Positions 33,999 to 47,550 of a DNA stretch of 64,000 bases are shown here, piece after piece. The DNA is taken from the NCBI GenBank assembly GCA_026392415.1, contig JAPLCC010000001.1, positions 1-64,000 on the forward strand. The letters are read 5' to 3'. Made by a program: the position numbers and the translations under genes. The DNA is from Propionibacteriales bacterium (GTDB lineage Bacteria; Actinomycetota; Actinomycetes; Propionibacteriales; Nocardioidaceae). A model generated the notes under the pieces. That model was not told the DNA's origin and ran no database searches. It saw only the letters and a list, made by a program, of their open reading frames with translations. Every line of letters begins with the position of its first letter. The stretch's first letter is position 1.

Positions 33999-34081
33999 CT
34001 CGAGACGGTTGCTGCGCAACCTCCTCGACCAACGACGCTGCGCTCCTCGAGACGGTTGCTGCGCAACCTCCTCGACCAACG
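33999..34081. repeat. Two direct copies of a 36-bp palindromic intergenic repeat
   Basis: Copies at 33999-34034 and 34046-34081 are identical over 36 bases and separated by 11. Each contains the hairpin GGTTGC-TGC-GCAACC. Short elements of this style (gag/ctc ends, central GCGC) are scattered between genes in Nocardioides-like genomes. They may act as transcript-end or nuclease-stability structures. Positioned between the regulator and the aldehyde dehydrogenase gene. Confidence 0.75.
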
Positions 34082-34096
34082 GGAAACGCAACCAAG

Positions 34097-34110
34097 GCGC
34101 AACGTTGCGC
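34097..34110. promoter_or_regulatory. 14-bp perfect palindrome GCGCAACGTTGCGC, candidate operator
   Basis: Sixty bases upstream of the aldehyde dehydrogenase start. It shares the GCAAC/GTTGC half-site with the repeat before the GAF regulator gene, so it is a good candidate for that regulator's binding site. Confidence 0.5.
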
Positions 34111-34169
34111 TTCGTAACGTCGTGATCGCCGTCACATCGCGGCTGACCCATCGACACCTGGAGCACTCC

Positions 34170-35692
<1,523 letters not shown>

Positions 35693-35693
<1 letters not shown>

Positions 35694-36076
35694 TGGATCG
35701 TGTCGCTGTGACCGGTGAGGCGGTGGAGTTGCTCCGCCGCCTCACCGAGGCCAACGGGCCGGTGATGTTCCACCAGTCCGGCGGCTGCTGCGACGGGTCG
35801 TCGCCGATGTGCTTCCCCGACGGCGACTTCCTGCTCGGCGACGCCGACATCCACCTCGGCGATCTCGACATCGGCCTGGAGCGGCCGGTGCCGGTGTGGA
35901 TGTCGAAGGCGCAGTTCGAGTACTGGTCGCACACCCACCTGACGATCGACGTGGTCCCGGGCCGCGGTGCGGGCTTCTCCCTCGAGGCGCCCTACGGCGT
36001 CCGGTTCATGATCCGGTCACGGCTGTTCACCGACGAGGAATCCGCGGTGCTCACCTCGTCGCAAGAGCCTCGCTGA
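35693..36076 (+). CDS. DUF779 protein
   Basis: 127 aa, starting in a TGATG overlap with the aldehyde dehydrogenase. The block MFHQSGGCCDGSSPMCF with adjacent Cys residues is typical of DUF779, a small family almost always next to acetaldehyde-type dehydrogenases. It is proposed to assist the enzyme or its regulation; function is not settled. Its 3' end overlaps the convergent hydrolase gene by 26 nt. Confidence 0.85.
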
Positions 36077-36908
36077 CCCGTTGGGCGACGACCGCCATCG
36101 TCTGCCGGGCTCGTGCCGGGTCCTCGGTGAGGAAGTAGTGGTCGACTCCCGGTGTCACGTCGTGCCACACCTCAACACCGTGCTCACGCAGGCGCACGGC
36201 GTAGCGATCACCGTCCGGGCGCAAGGTGTCCCGCTCCCCGGTCAGCACGACGGCGGGAGGCAGGCCGCGCAGGTCCTCGGCGAGCAGCGGTGAGGCGTAC
36301 GGCTCGGCCCGGGTCGTCGGGTCCGGGAAGTAGACCCGACGGACGAGATCACGGAACGACGGCGAGATCATGCCGCGCGTGGCCGGGACCTCGGACGCGA
36401 GGTCGAGGGCCGGTACGCCGAGCACCTGGAGCCGGGGCGTGAAGCTGCCGGTGTCGCGCGCCTGCAGGCACACGGACGCGGCCAGACCTCCTCCGCTGGA
36501 GAACCCACCGACCGCAACCGGACCCTCGGCTGCGACAGCGGCAGCGACGTCGTGGCACTCGTGCTGCGCCACGGGATAGGCGACGTAGGGACCCGTCCGG
36601 AAGTCGACGTTGAGGACCCGCACGCCGGCGGTGGCCGCCACGTACCGGCACCACCAGTCATCCATCTGCGGATACCGCATCAGCCATGCGCCGCCGTGGA
36701 AGTGGACGTACGCCGGGCCCGGGTCACCCACGCTGCGACCCGGCGCGGCGTACTCCCACGCGGTCACGTCGCCGTAGCGGGTCGGGACCGAGCGGCGCCG
36801 CGGTCGCGGAAGGTCCTGTCCCGCGAACCGCAGCGGTGCGCCGTACCGGACGGTGAACCGAGCGGTGGCGTGCACGAGGCTGGCTCGAAGTCGGTCACTG
36901 GCCCTCAC
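36051..36908 (-). CDS. Alpha/beta hydrolase (esterase/lipase, HSL-like)
   Basis: 285 aa from a GTG overlapping the epimerase stop (GTGA). The oxyanion motif HFHGGAWL and the nucleophile elbow VGGFSSGGGLA (GFSSGG, Ser) place it in the hormone-sensitive-lipase family. The catalytic Asp is in TGERDTLRPDGD and His in GVDHYFL. It hydrolyses carboxyl esters. It is the last gene of the leftward sugar cluster; its specific substrate is unknown. Confidence 0.82.
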   Translation of the reverse strand: MRASDRLRASLVHATARFTVRYGAPLRFAGQDLPRPRRRSVPTRYGDVTAWEYAAPGRSVGDPGPAYVHFHGGAWLMRYPQMDDWWCRYVAATAGVRVLNVDFRTGPYVAYPVAQHECHDVAAAVAAEGPVAVGGFSSGGGLAASVCLQARDTGSFTPRLQVLGVPALDLASEVPATRGMISPSFRDLVRRVYFPDPTTRAEPYASPLLAEDLRGLPPAVVLTGERDTLRPDGDRYAVRLREHGVEVWHDVTPGVDHYFLTEDPARARQTMAVVAQRVSEALATR

Positions 36909-37948
36909 CCGGGTGATTCGGAGACCGGCGCTCCCCGGATCGGAACGGCGCCGAGATCGACCGGAGTCGAGAACGCCCAGGACATCCGGGACCGGTAGGT
37001 CTCGCCCGGACGCAGCACCGTCGACGGCCAGTCCGGTCCGACCGGACGGCGGGGGCTGTCCGGGTGTGCCTGCGGCTCGAGCGCGATCCCCGCGCGGCGC
37101 CGGATCGGGCGTCCGTCCCTGTCCAGGGCCGAGGCGTCGAAACCGTTGCCGGTGTAGACCTGAAGCCCGGGCTGGTCGGACCACAGCTCCATCCGGGTGC
37201 GGGTAGCCGGACCGTCCAGGACCGCCAGCCGACGCCAGCCGACGCCGTCGACCACGAGGTTGTGGTCCAGCCCGCCGGCGGCGCGGACCTGCGGATGTCC
37301 GGAGCCGACGACGTCAGCGACCAAGGCGGGCGCCCGGAGGTCGAAGGGCGTGCCATCCACCGACTGATGGCCGCTGAGCGGGATGGAGGTCGCGTCGACC
37401 GGCGTGAACCGGGCCGCGGGAACCGTCAACAGGTGCTCCTCGACGGTCCCGTCGCCGTGGAGGTTGAGGTAGAGGTGGCTGGTCAGGTTCACGATCGTCG
37501 GGGCCGTCGTGGTGGCGGTGAGCTCGAGCTCGACGAGGTCCCCGACGACGGCGTAGCGCGCCCGGGCGGTCAGCTCCCCCGGGTAGCCGGCATCGCCGTC
37601 CGGGCTGACCAGCTCCAGGAGCACCGCCGTCGCGGACTGCTCGACCACCGTCCAGTCGCGGGTGTGGAACCCGTCCGGCCCGCCGTGCAGGTGATGTCCG
37701 CGGTCGTTGGTCGGCAGGACGACCTCTCGGCCGTCGAGCGCGAAGCGTCCGTGCGCGATCCGGTTGGCGTACCGGCCCACGACGCTGCCGACGTAGGCGG
37801 TCGAGGAGCGCACGGCCGCTCCATCCGCGAGTCCCAGGGCGACGTCGCGGCGCACCCCGTCACCACACGTGACGACCATCCGCTGCACCGACGCACCCGT
37901 TGCCAGGAGGTGCAGCTCCGGACCCGGAGCGCCACCGATCACGATCAC
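36905..37948 (-). CDS. galM: Aldose 1-epimerase family protein
   Basis: 347 aa from GTG overlapping the aldo/keto reductase stop. The motifs GRYANRIAHGRFALDG, NDRGHHLHGG, and LTSHLYLNLHG (catalytic His) with VYTGNGFD belong to galactose mutarotase-like enzymes, which interconvert alpha and beta anomers of aldoses. The cluster with an aldo/keto reductase, ROK repressor and glucose-6-phosphate dehydrogenase suggests a role in sugar entry to central metabolism. Symbol given for family resemblance only. Confidence 0.85.
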   Translation of the reverse strand: MIVIGGAPGPELHLLATGASVQRMVVTCGDGVRRDVALGLADGAAVRSSTAYVGSVVGRYANRIAHGRFALDGREVVLPTNDRGHHLHGGPDGFHTRDWTVVEQSATAVLLELVSPDGDAGYPGELTARARYAVVGDLVELELTATTTAPTIVNLTSHLYLNLHGDGTVEEHLLTVPAARFTPVDATSIPLSGHQSVDGTPFDLRAPALVADVVGSGHPQVRAAGGLDHNLVVDGVGWRRLAVLDGPATRTRMELWSDQPGLQVYTGNGFDASALDRDGRPIRRRAGIALEPQAHPDSPRRPVGPDWPSTVLRPGETYRSRMSWAFSTPVDLGAVPIRGAPVSESPG

Positions 37949-38940
37949 CAACGCGGATGGATCGCGTCGCGAAGGCGGGTGTCGTAGAGGTCTCGCACGC
38001 CGTCGAGGAACTCCGTCGGGAGCGGACCGAGGTCGCCGGCCGTGGCATTGGCGTGGGCCTGCGCAACGTTGCGCGCACCCGGGATCACCGTGCTCACGCC
38101 CGGTTGCTGCCCGCACCACGCGATGGCGGCCTGAGCGGCGGTGACCTCGGGCCCGAGCGTGGCGCGCACCAGGGTCGCGAACGCTGCCGCGGCGGCGACG
38201 CCCACCTCGTACTCGACGCCGGAGAAGGTCTCCCCCACGTCGAACGCGCTGCCGTCACGGTTGTAGGTGCGGTGGTCGTCGGCGGCGAAGACGGTCGTGG
38301 CGTCGTACCGGCCCGAGAGCAGCCCCGAGGCCAGCGGCACCCGGGCGATGACGCCGACGCCCGCGGCCGCGGCCGCCGGAAGGACCTCGTCGAGCGGCTT
38401 GAGGCGGAACGCGTTGAGGATGATCTGCACCGACGCGACGCCGGGACGGGCGATGGCGGAGAGCGCCTGGGCACAGGTCTCGACGCTGACGCCGTACGCC
38501 GCGATCACGCCGTCCGCCACCAGTGCGTCCAGCGCGTCGTACGTCGCGTCGTCGTCGATGACCTCGGACGGCGGGCAGTGCAGCTGGACCAGGTCGATCC
38601 GGTCGACGCCGAGGTTGGCGCGAGATCGATCGAGCCACGCACGGAAGTTCTCCGCGGTGTAGTTGCCGGGCACCTGCTCCATCCGCCGACCCATCTTGGT
38701 CGCGACCGTCAAACCGGCGTCGGGATGCGCGGCAAGGAAGCGCCCCACGACCTTCTCGCTGCGGCCGTCGCCGTAGACGTCAGCGGTGTCGTAGAACGTG
38801 ACGCCCGCGGCGGCCGACTCCTCGAGCACGGCCCGGGCGTCGGTCTCGCTGACGTCGCCCCAGTCGGCGCCGAGCTGCCAGGTGCCGAGGCCGACGACGG
38901 ATGCTGCGCGGCCGAGACGGCCGAAGGTGCGCTGTTCCAT
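37945..38940 (-). CDS. Aldo/keto reductase
   Basis: 331 aa. The family tetrad is visible: Asp/Tyr in FYDTADVYGDG, Lys in VATKMGRR, His in LVQLHCPP. The C-terminal NADPH site (STVIPGARN) is present. It is of the YghZ/L-fucose-dehydrogenase-like group. It reduces or oxidises a sugar or small carbonyl with NADP(H). Coupled to the epimerase downstream (4-nt overlap); 39 bp from the ROK gene upstream. Confidence 0.88.
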   Translation of the reverse strand: MEQRTFGRLGRAASVVGLGTWQLGADWGDVSETDARAVLEESAAAGVTFYDTADVYGDGRSEKVVGRFLAAHPDAGLTVATKMGRRMEQVPGNYTAENFRAWLDRSRANLGVDRIDLVQLHCPPSEVIDDDATYDALDALVADGVIAAYGVSVETCAQALSAIARPGVASVQIILNAFRLKPLDEVLPAAAAAGVGVIARVPLASGLLSGRYDATTVFAADDHRTYNRDGSAFDVGETFSGVEYEVGVAAAAAFATLVRATLGPEVTAAQAAIAWCGQQPGVSTVIPGARNVAQAHANATAGDLGPLPTEFLDGVRDLYDTRLRDAIHPRW

Positions 38941-38979
38941 GGTTCCTTCCGAAGAATCCTGGTGGGGGTCAGGTGCAGG

Positions 38980-40170
38980 TCAGGTGCGTGCCAGGGCCAG
39001 GCGAGCGTCGATCGCGGCCGGGCTGAGGACCTCGCCCAGCACGAGGGCGGCGCAACCGACCAGGCCGGCTCGGTCGCCGTACGTCGCCGGGAGGAACTGG
39101 AGCTCCCTGGTGGCGACGGCGGAGGACCGGGCGTAGACCGATTCCCGCACGCCGGCGGCGTAGACGTCGTACGCCGCGGCCATGTCGCCGCCGAGCACCA
39201 CGGCCTGCGGGTTGAGCAGGTTGATCGCGACCGCGAGCACCTCGCCGACCTGGCGCCCGCTCTCGCGCAGCAACTGCTTGGCCTCGGCGTCGCCCGCGAG
39301 GGCGTGGGCGACGACGTCCCGCACGTGCTCGACGTCGCGGCCCTCCTCCCGAAGACGCGCGACCAGCGCCCAGCCGGAGGCGAGTGTCTCCAGGCAGCCG
39401 ACGTCGCCACACCGGCACGGGCGCCCGGCGGCCTCCGGCACCTTGGTGTGGCCGATGTCGCCGGCGCTGCCGCGGGCTCCGCTGATGATCCGGCCGCCCG
39501 CGAGCACGCCCAGGCCGATGCCGGTCGACGCCTTCAGGACCAGCAGGTCGCGGATGTCGCGTGCGTGTCCGAGGTATTCCGACCGGGCCAGGGTGTCGGC
39601 GTCGTTGGCGAGGAAGAGCGGCGCGTCCGCGACGCCCGAGAGGTAGGGCGCCAGCGCGATGCCGTCCCAGCCACCCATGACGGGCGTGTCGACACTGACG
39701 CCCCGAGCGGAGTCGACGACACCGGGCAACGAGCCGCCGATGCCGAGCACCGGCGGCAGGTCCGGGGTGAGCAGGCGCGCCAGCTGGTCGGCGACGCCGG
39801 GCATCACTTCGTCCGGACCGGCGCCGACCTGGTGGTCGACGGCGGAGGCGGCCAGCTCGGTGCCACCGAGGTCGAACACGGCCACCTGGGACCGCGAGCG
39901 ACCGACCGCGACGGCCAGGACGATGCCTGCTCTCGTGTTGAAAACCAGCCCCCCGGCCGGCCGCCCGCCGGTCGAGGCCAGCTCGGCACCGAGCTGCAGC
40001 AGGCCGGCGTCGGCGAGGGCGTTGACCCGGGCAACGACGGCCGTCCGCGAGAGCCCGGTGGCCGTACGCAGATCGGCGCGGGTCAGGGCCCGGCCACTAC
40101 GCACGAGGGCGAGCAGGTCGCCCGCCGTTGCGGACTCCCGCACTGCCGGTGAAGTCCGCACCTCAGTCAT
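38980..40170 (-). CDS. ROK-family transcriptional repressor
   Basis: 396 aa; ATG 40170 chosen because the preceding sequence is the promoter region. N-terminal winged helix (ALTRADLRTATGLSRTAV), then a sugar-kinase-like fold with VFDLGGTEL, GARGSAGDIGHTKV and the zinc-binding motif CRCGDVGCLETLASG. ROK repressors bind sugars or phosphosugars and release operators. It is divergent from zwf with a 31-bp inverted repeat between them, so it probably controls the Entner-Doudoroff operon and its own cluster. Confidence 0.88.
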   Translation of the reverse strand: MTEVRTSPAVRESATAGDLLALVRSGRALTRADLRTATGLSRTAVVARVNALADAGLLQLGAELASTGGRPAGGLVFNTRAGIVLAVAVGRSRSQVAVFDLGGTELAASAVDHQVGAGPDEVMPGVADQLARLLTPDLPPVLGIGGSLPGVVDSARGVSVDTPVMGGWDGIALAPYLSGVADAPLFLANDADTLARSEYLGHARDIRDLLVLKASTGIGLGVLAGGRIISGARGSAGDIGHTKVPEAAGRPCRCGDVGCLETLASGWALVARLREEGRDVEHVRDVVAHALAGDAEAKQLLRESGRQVGEVLAVAINLLNPQAVVLGGDMAAAYDVYAAGVRESVYARSSAVATRELQFLPATYGDRAGLVGCAALVLGEVLSPAAIDARLALART

Positions 40171-40207
40171 GAGAACGGATCCTAGGCCACCGGAGAACAT
40201 CGGTCGA

Positions 40208-40238
40208 CCTACTTTGATCTTGAAAAGTCCTAAGTAGG
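40208..40238. promoter_or_regulatory. Inverted repeat CCTACTT-N17-AAGTAGG, candidate ROK operator
   Basis: Located in the divergent spacer between the ROK repressor and zwf. Perfect 7-bp arms two helical turns apart suit a dimeric ROK repressor acting on both directions. Confidence 0.55.
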
Positions 40239-40276
40239 GCTTCTCGTAGACGTAGTTACGCACTACCGTTGGACCA

Positions 40277-41748
<1,472 letters not shown>

Positions 41749-41752
<4 letters not shown>

Positions 41753-43608
41753 GCGCACTCCTTCATCCCGTCCTGGACGACGTCACGCGTCGCCTGACCG
41801 AGCGCAGCGCAGCGAGCCGGGCGGCCTACCTGCGCCGGATCCGCGCGGCGGCAGTCCGCGGTCCGGCCCGCGGGCGGCTCGCCTGCGCCAACCTCGCCCA
41901 CGGGTTCGCCGCGGCCGAAGGCGCCGAGAAGACCGAACTGGCCCGTGGCCAGAAGCCGAACCTGGCGATCATCACGAGCTACAACGACATGCTCTCCGCC
42001 CACCAGCCGTACGGCGACTACCCGCCGGTCCTCAAGGACGCCGTGATCCGCTCCGGAGGACTCGCCCAGGTCGCCGGCGGCGTGCCCGCCATGTGCGACG
42101 GCGTCACCCAGGGCCGCGACGGCATGCAGCTCTCGCTCTACAGCCGCGACCTGATCGCGATGTCGACCGCCATCGCGCTCTCGCACGACATGTTCGACGG
42201 CGCGCTGCTGCTCGGCGTCTGCGACAAGATCGTGCCCGGCCTGCTGATCGGCGCGCTGTCCTTCGGCCACCTGCCCGCCGTGTGGGTGCCCGCCGGACCG
42301 ATGGAGTCGGGCCTCCCGAACAAGGAGAAGGCCGCTGTGCGGCAGCTCTTCGCCGAGGGCAGGGTCGGGCGGGAGGAACTGCTCGAGGCCGAGGCGGCGT
42401 CGTACCACTCGCGCGGGACGTGCACCTTCTACGGCACCGCCAACTCCAACCAGCTGCTGATGGAGGTGCTCGGACTGCACCTGCCGGGCTCGTCCTTCGT
42501 CAACCCCGGCACCCCGCTGCGCGAGGCCCTGACCCGGGCGGCTGCTGCCCGCGCCGTCACCCGCACACCTCAGTACGACGCCGCACCGCCGCTCGGCGAG
42601 ATGGTCGACGAGAAGGCCGTCCTCAACGCGTGCGTCGCCCTGCTGGCGAGCGGGGGCTCGACGAACCACACGCTGCACCTGGTCGCCATCGCCCGCGCTG
42701 CGGGCATCCTGCTCACCTGGGACGACCTGGCCGAACTGTCCGCGGTCGTGCCCTCGCTGGCGCGGATCTACCCCAACGGCGCGGCCGACGTGAACCACTT
42801 CCACGCCGCCGGCGGCATCGGCTTCCTGGTCCGCACCCTGCTCGACGCGGGCCTCCTGCACGAGGACGTCGAGACGATCGCTGGTCCGGGACTGCGCCGC
42901 TACACCGAGGAGCCCGTGCTGGTCGACGGCGAGCTCACCTGGCGGCCCGGTCCGGCCGAGAGCCTCGACCTCGACGTGCTGCGACCGGCGTCGGACCCGT
43001 TCGCACCCGACGGTGGCGTCAAGGTCGTGCGCGGGCCGCTGGGGACCGGCGTCGTGAAGACATCAGCCGTCGCAGCCGAGCATCGCTTCGTCAGCGCACC
43101 GGCGCGGGTCTTCGACGACCAGCACGACTTCCTCGCTGCCTTCGGCGCCGGGGACCTCGACGGCCACGACCTCGTCGCGGTGATCCGCTACCAGGGGCCT
43201 GCGGCCAACGGAATGCCCGAGCTGCACAAGCTGACGCCCGCACTCGGCGTACTCCAGGACCGCGGGCAGAAGGTCGCGATCGTCACCGACGGCCGGATGT
43301 CAGGGGCCTCGGGCAAGGTCCCCGCCGCCATCCATGTCACGCCGGAAGCCGCACTCGGCGGTCCGCTCTCCCGCGTGCAGGACGGCGACCTGATCACGCT
43401 GGACTCGACTGCCGGGACGCTGACCATCGAGGCCGACCTCGCCCACCGTCCCCCGGCGGGACGGGCCCCCTCGGGCGAGGAGTGGGCCGGCACCGGCCGA
43501 GAGCTCTTCGCGGTCTTCCGCAGCACCGTGGGCCCGGCCGATGAAGGCGCATCGATCTTCCCGGCACCCGCCGCCGCCGACCTGGAGGTCCGTCTTGTCC
43601 ACTCCTGA
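41749..43608 (+). CDS. edd: 6-phosphogluconate dehydratase
   Basis: 619 aa. ATG overlaps the zwf stop (ATGA). The IlvD/Edd signatures [29 protein letters not shown] and [13 protein letters not shown] contain the Cys ligands of the [4Fe-4S] cluster; [15 protein letters not shown] is the second family signature. Dehydrates 6-phosphogluconate to KDPG. It is much longer than the ORF neighbours and lies directly before the KDPG aldolase. Confidence 0.95.
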
Positions 43609-44218
43609 GAGCGTCCTCGACGTCGTGCCCGTCATGCCCGTCGTCGTCATCGATGACCTCGCCACGGCCGTTCCGGTGGCCCGGGCACTCGTCGCCGGCG
43701 GACTGCCAGCGATCGAGCTGACCCTGCGCACCCCGGTCGCGCTCGACGCGCTGCGCGCAATCGCCGCCGAGGTGCCCGAGATCCTGCTCGGCGCCGGCAC
43801 CATCACGACGCCCGCGCAGGCCATGGCCGCCGTCGAAGCCGGCGCCCGGTTCCTGGTCTCCCCGGGCCTGACCCCCGACCTGCTCACCGCGATGCGCGAG
43901 ACGGGACTGCCCTTCCTGCCCGGCACGTCGACCGTCTCCGAAGTCATGCGGGTGCTCGACGCCGGGATCACCGAGATGAAGTTCTTCCCCGCAGAGGCGG
44001 CCGGTGGGACGGCGTACCTGAAGTCAGTGGCGGGACCTCTGCCCCGGGCGCGCTTCTGCCCGACCGGCGGGATCACCCCCGCCTCGGCGCCGACCTACCT
44101 CGGTCTGTCGAACGTCGGCTGCGTCGGTGGCAGCTGGATCACCCCCGCCGACGCGGTCGCGGCCGGTGACTGGGAGCGGATCAGCAAGCTCGCCGCGGAA
44201 GCGGCCACGCTCGCCTGA
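43595..44218 (+). CDS. eda: KDPG/KHG aldolase
   Basis: 207 aa. A TTG start is chosen: GGAGG lies 6 bases upstream and the frame overlaps the edd stop; no ATG or GTG fits. Catalytic Glu in [11 protein letters not shown], Schiff-base Lys in [12 protein letters not shown], and the phosphate site in CPTGGI. Cleaves KDPG to pyruvate and glyceraldehyde 3-phosphate, completing the pathway begun by zwf and edd. Confidence 0.93.
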   Translation: MSTPESVLDVVPVMPVVVIDDLATAVPVARALVAGGLPAIELTLRTPVALDALRAIAAEVPEILLGAGTITTPAQAMAAVEAGARFLVSPGLTPDLLTAMRETGLPFLPGTSTVSEVMRVLDAGITEMKFFPAEAAGGTAYLKSVAGPLPRARFCPTGGITPASAPTYLGLSNVGCVGGSWITPADAVAAGDWERISKLAAEAATLA

Positions 44219-44226
44219 CTCATCGC

Positions 44227-44678
<452 letters not shown>

Positions 44679-44682
<4 letters not shown>

Positions 44683-45161
44683 GCCGAGGTGAGTCCGACG
44701 ACGTCGTCGAACAGGTCACCGAAGCCGAGAGCGCGAGCCACCTCGGACAGCATCTCGTCCGGGTAGAGCTCGTCGTCGTCGAGGATCTCGGCGAGGTCCA
44801 TCGCGTCGACACCGAGGTCGCTGAGCAGCTCGAGGTCACCTGCGGGTTCGGCGTCGTCCTCGTCCTCGACCAGCGGGAGACCGAGGTGCTCGACCACCGT
44901 GGCGGCCAGCTCCCACTCGGTCGCAGCGCTGACGTCGGACAACATCACGCGGGTCCGGGGACCGGACACACGGACCACGACGAAGAAGTCCTCGTCGACT
45001 GCGACCAGCCCGACAGCACCTCCGTCGCCCGGGAACCGGCGCAGCGCCGAGGCGAGCGTGTCGACGTCCACCGCGTGATCGGGGGTCAGCTCCGCAACCT
45101 GCCAGACGCCTTCCTCGCGGTAGGCGGCCAGCGCGAAGTCGACGGCGTCACTTGCGGGCAT
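44679..45161 (-). CDS. tRNA adenosine deaminase-associated protein
   Basis: 160 aa, acidic. The order [18 protein letters not shown] then [14 protein letters not shown] and [15 protein letters not shown] acidic tail is the pattern of the small protein that accompanies tadA throughout actinobacteria. It has no catalytic motif. A role in supporting TadA is suggested by the constant linkage. Confidence 0.85.
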
Positions 45162-45229
45162 GGCATCAGCGTGACACGGGAACCCCCGTAGGGCCAGCGG
45201 ATAGTCCGTTCAGGACTAGGCTGCCCGTC

Positions 45230-45874
45230 ATGCGCACCCAGGTGGTGGACCACCCACTCGTCGCCCACAAGCTGACCGTGCTGCGGGACCAGGAGACGGA
45301 CTCACCCACGTTCCGGTCCCTCACTGACGAGCTGGTCACCCTGCTCGCCTACGAGGCCACGCGCGACGTCCGGGTCGAGCCGTGCGAGATCATCACGCCG
45401 GTCTCCCCCGCGACCGGGACCCGGCTCGCGACGCCGCGGCCCCTCGTCGTACCCATCCTGCGAGCGGGCCTCGGCATGCTCGACGGGATGATGCGGCTGC
45501 TGCCGACCGCCGAGGTCGGCTTCCTCGGCATGGTCCGCAACGAGGAGACCCTCGAGGCCGCGACGTACGCCGAGCGGCTGCCGGACGACCTGTCCGGCCG
45601 CCAGTGCTACGTGCTCGATCCGATGCTCGCCACCGGTGGCACCCTCGCCGCAGCGATCCGCTTCCTCGTCGACCGGGGTGCCGACCACATCACCGCGGTC
45701 TGCCTGCTGGTCGCTCCCGAAGGCGTGGCCCGCCTCGAGGAGGAGCTCGCCGACCTCGCGATCCCGGTCACCGTGGTCACCGCAGCCCTCGACGAGCGCC
45801 TGAACGAGAAGGGCTACATCGTTCCCGGCCTCGGTGACGCCGGAGACCGGCTCTACGGCATCGCCGGGGGTTGA
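45230..45874 (+). CDS. upp: Uracil phosphoribosyltransferase
   Basis: 214 aa. The PRPP-binding loop is [18 protein letters not shown] and the uracil site is [15 protein letters not shown] near the C-terminus. Salvages uracil to UMP. ATG 45230 matches the family start ([15 protein letters not shown]). Divergent from the tadA-associated gene. Confidence 0.95.
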   Translation: MRTQVVDHPLVAHKLTVLRDQETDSPTFRSLTDELVTLLAYEATRDVRVEPCEIITPVSPATGTRLATPRPLVVPILRAGLGMLDGMMRLLPTAEVGFLGMVRNEETLEAATYAERLPDDLSGRQCYVLDPMLATGGTLAAAIRFLVDRGADHITAVCLLVAPEGVARLEEELADLAIPVTVVTAALDERLNEKGYIVPGLGDAGDRLYGIAGG

Positions 45875-45996
45875 GTCCGCGGCCGGGGCGCAGGACACTT
45901 CGGCACTAGACGGACGTCACACGTAAGACGAGGACCTCACAGGCCAACGGCTGTGTAGGTTGAGCGGCGCTGTATCCACGAATGGCTGGAGGCTCG

Positions 45997-47547
45997 ATGC
46001 TCATCGGCATCCCCCGCGAGTCGAAACCGGGCGAGACCCTCGTTGCGGCGACCGCGAAGACCGTATCCCAACTGACCAACCTCGGCTACGACGTCGTCGT
46101 CGAGGCTGGAGCAGGCAACGCTGCCGACCAGCCCGACTCCGCGTTCGTCGACGCCGGAGTGCGGGTCGGCACCTCGGAGGAGGTGTGGGCCGCTGACGTC
46201 GTCGTCAAGGTCAACGCGCCCTCTGCCGAGGAGATCGGGCGGCTCCGACCGGGCGCCACGATCGTGTCGATGATGGCTCCCGGCCGCAGCCCCGAGCTGC
46301 TCGAGCAGCTCCAGGGCGCCGGTGTCACGGCCCTGGCCATGGACGCCGTGCCGCGGATCTCGCGCGCCCAGTCGATGGACGTGCTGTCCTCGATGGCGAA
46401 CGTCGCGGGCTACCGCGCCGTCGTCGAGTCCGCCCACGAGTTCGGCCGCATGTTCACCGGCCAGGTCACCGCCGCCGGCAAGATCCCGCCCGCGCGGGTC
46501 TTCGTCGTCGGTGCCGGTGTCGCCGGTCTGGCCGCGATCGGTGCAGCGTCGGCGATGGGCGCCATCGTGCGCGCCTTCGACGTACGCCCCGAGGTGGCCG
46601 AACAGGTCGAGTCGATGGGCGCCCAGTTCGTCGAGGTCGACTTCGAGTCCGAGGTCTCCTCCGACGGCTACGCCAAGGAGATGACGGCCGAGCAGGAGGC
46701 CGCCACCGCCACGATGTACGACGAGGAGGCCCGCGCGGCCGACATCGTCATCACCACCGCCCTGATCCCGGGACGCCCGGCTCCGAAGCTGCTCAGCGCG
46801 GAGACCGTCGCCGGCATGAAGAACGGTTCGGTCATCGTCGACATGGCGGCCGCAAACGGCGGCAACGCCGCCGGCACCGTCACCGACCAGAAGGTCGTGA
46901 CCGACAACGGCGTCACGATCCTCGGCTACACCGACCTCGCCGGCCGTCTGGCCGCCCAGACCTCGCAGTTGTACGGCACGAACATCGTGAACCTGCTCAA
47001 GCTGCTGACCCCGGAGAAGGACGGCGTCCTGACGCTCGACTTCGACGACGTCGTCCAGCGCGGCATCACCGTCGTCGACGGTCGGGACGGCGAGGCTGCA
47101 CAGATCACGTGGCCGCCGCCGGCCGTCCAGGTCTCGGCTGCCCCGGCCGCAGCTCCGGTGGCCGCAGCTCCGGCGAAGGAGCAGAAGGCTCCGATGTCGG
47201 CGGGCGCGAAGGTCGGCCTGGTGCTGGGTGCGATCGGCCTGTTCTGGCTGGTCAACGCCCTCGCCCCGACCGACGACCTGCGCCGTCACTTCACGGTCCT
47301 GATGCTCTCGATCGTGATCGGCTACTACGTCATCGGCAAGGTCGCGCACGCGCTGCACACGCCGCTGATGTCGGTCACCAACGCCATCTCCGGCGTGGTG
47401 GTCGTGGGTGCCCTCGTCCAGGTCGCGAGCGACGACAAGTTGATCGTGGGCCTCTCGGCGGCAGCGATCCTGCTCGCGTCGATCAACATCTTCGGTGGCT
47501 TCGCAGTCACGCGGCGCATGCTCGCCATGTTCAGCAAGGGAGCCTGA
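45997..47547 (+). CDS. pntA: NAD(P) transhydrogenase subunit alpha
   Basis: 516 aa; ATG 45997 has GGAGG four bases upstream and gives the family start MLIGIPRE. Domain I (NAD-binding) spans about 1-380 with [15 protein letters not shown]; a Pro/Ala linker leads to about four membrane segments (400-515). With PntB it couples proton flow to hydride transfer between NADH and NADP, supplying NADPH. Downstream pntB is frameshifted. Confidence 0.93.
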   Translation: MLIGIPRESKPGETLVAATAKTVSQLTNLGYDVVVEAGAGNAADQPDSAFVDAGVRVGTSEEVWAADVVVKVNAPSAEEIGRLRPGATIVSMMAPGRSPELLEQLQGAGVTALAMDAVPRISRAQSMDVLSSMANVAGYRAVVESAHEFGRMFTGQVTAAGKIPPARVFVVGAGVAGLAAIGAASAMGAIVRAFDVRPEVAEQVESMGAQFVEVDFESEVSSDGYAKEMTAEQEAATATMYDEEARAADIVITTALIPGRPAPKLLSAETVAGMKNGSVIVDMAAANGGNAAGTVTDQKVVTDNGVTILGYTDLAGRLAAQTSQLYGTNIVNLLKLLTPEKDGVLTLDFDDVVQRGITVVDGRDGEAAQITWPPPAVQVSAAPAAAPVAAAPAKEQKAPMSAGAKVGLVLGAIGLFWLVNALAPTDDLRRHFTVLMLSIVIGYYVIGKVAHALHTPLMSVTNAISGVVVVGALVQVASDDKLIVGLSAAAILLASINIFGGFAVTRRMLAMFSKGA

Positions 47548-47550
47548 TCC

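Noticed and set aside
31945..34095. A very long minus-strand open frame of 716 codons
   Set aside because: Only its last 217 codons (31945-32595) have a start, ribosome binding site and protein-like sequence; the rest is the shadow of the GAF regulator gene.
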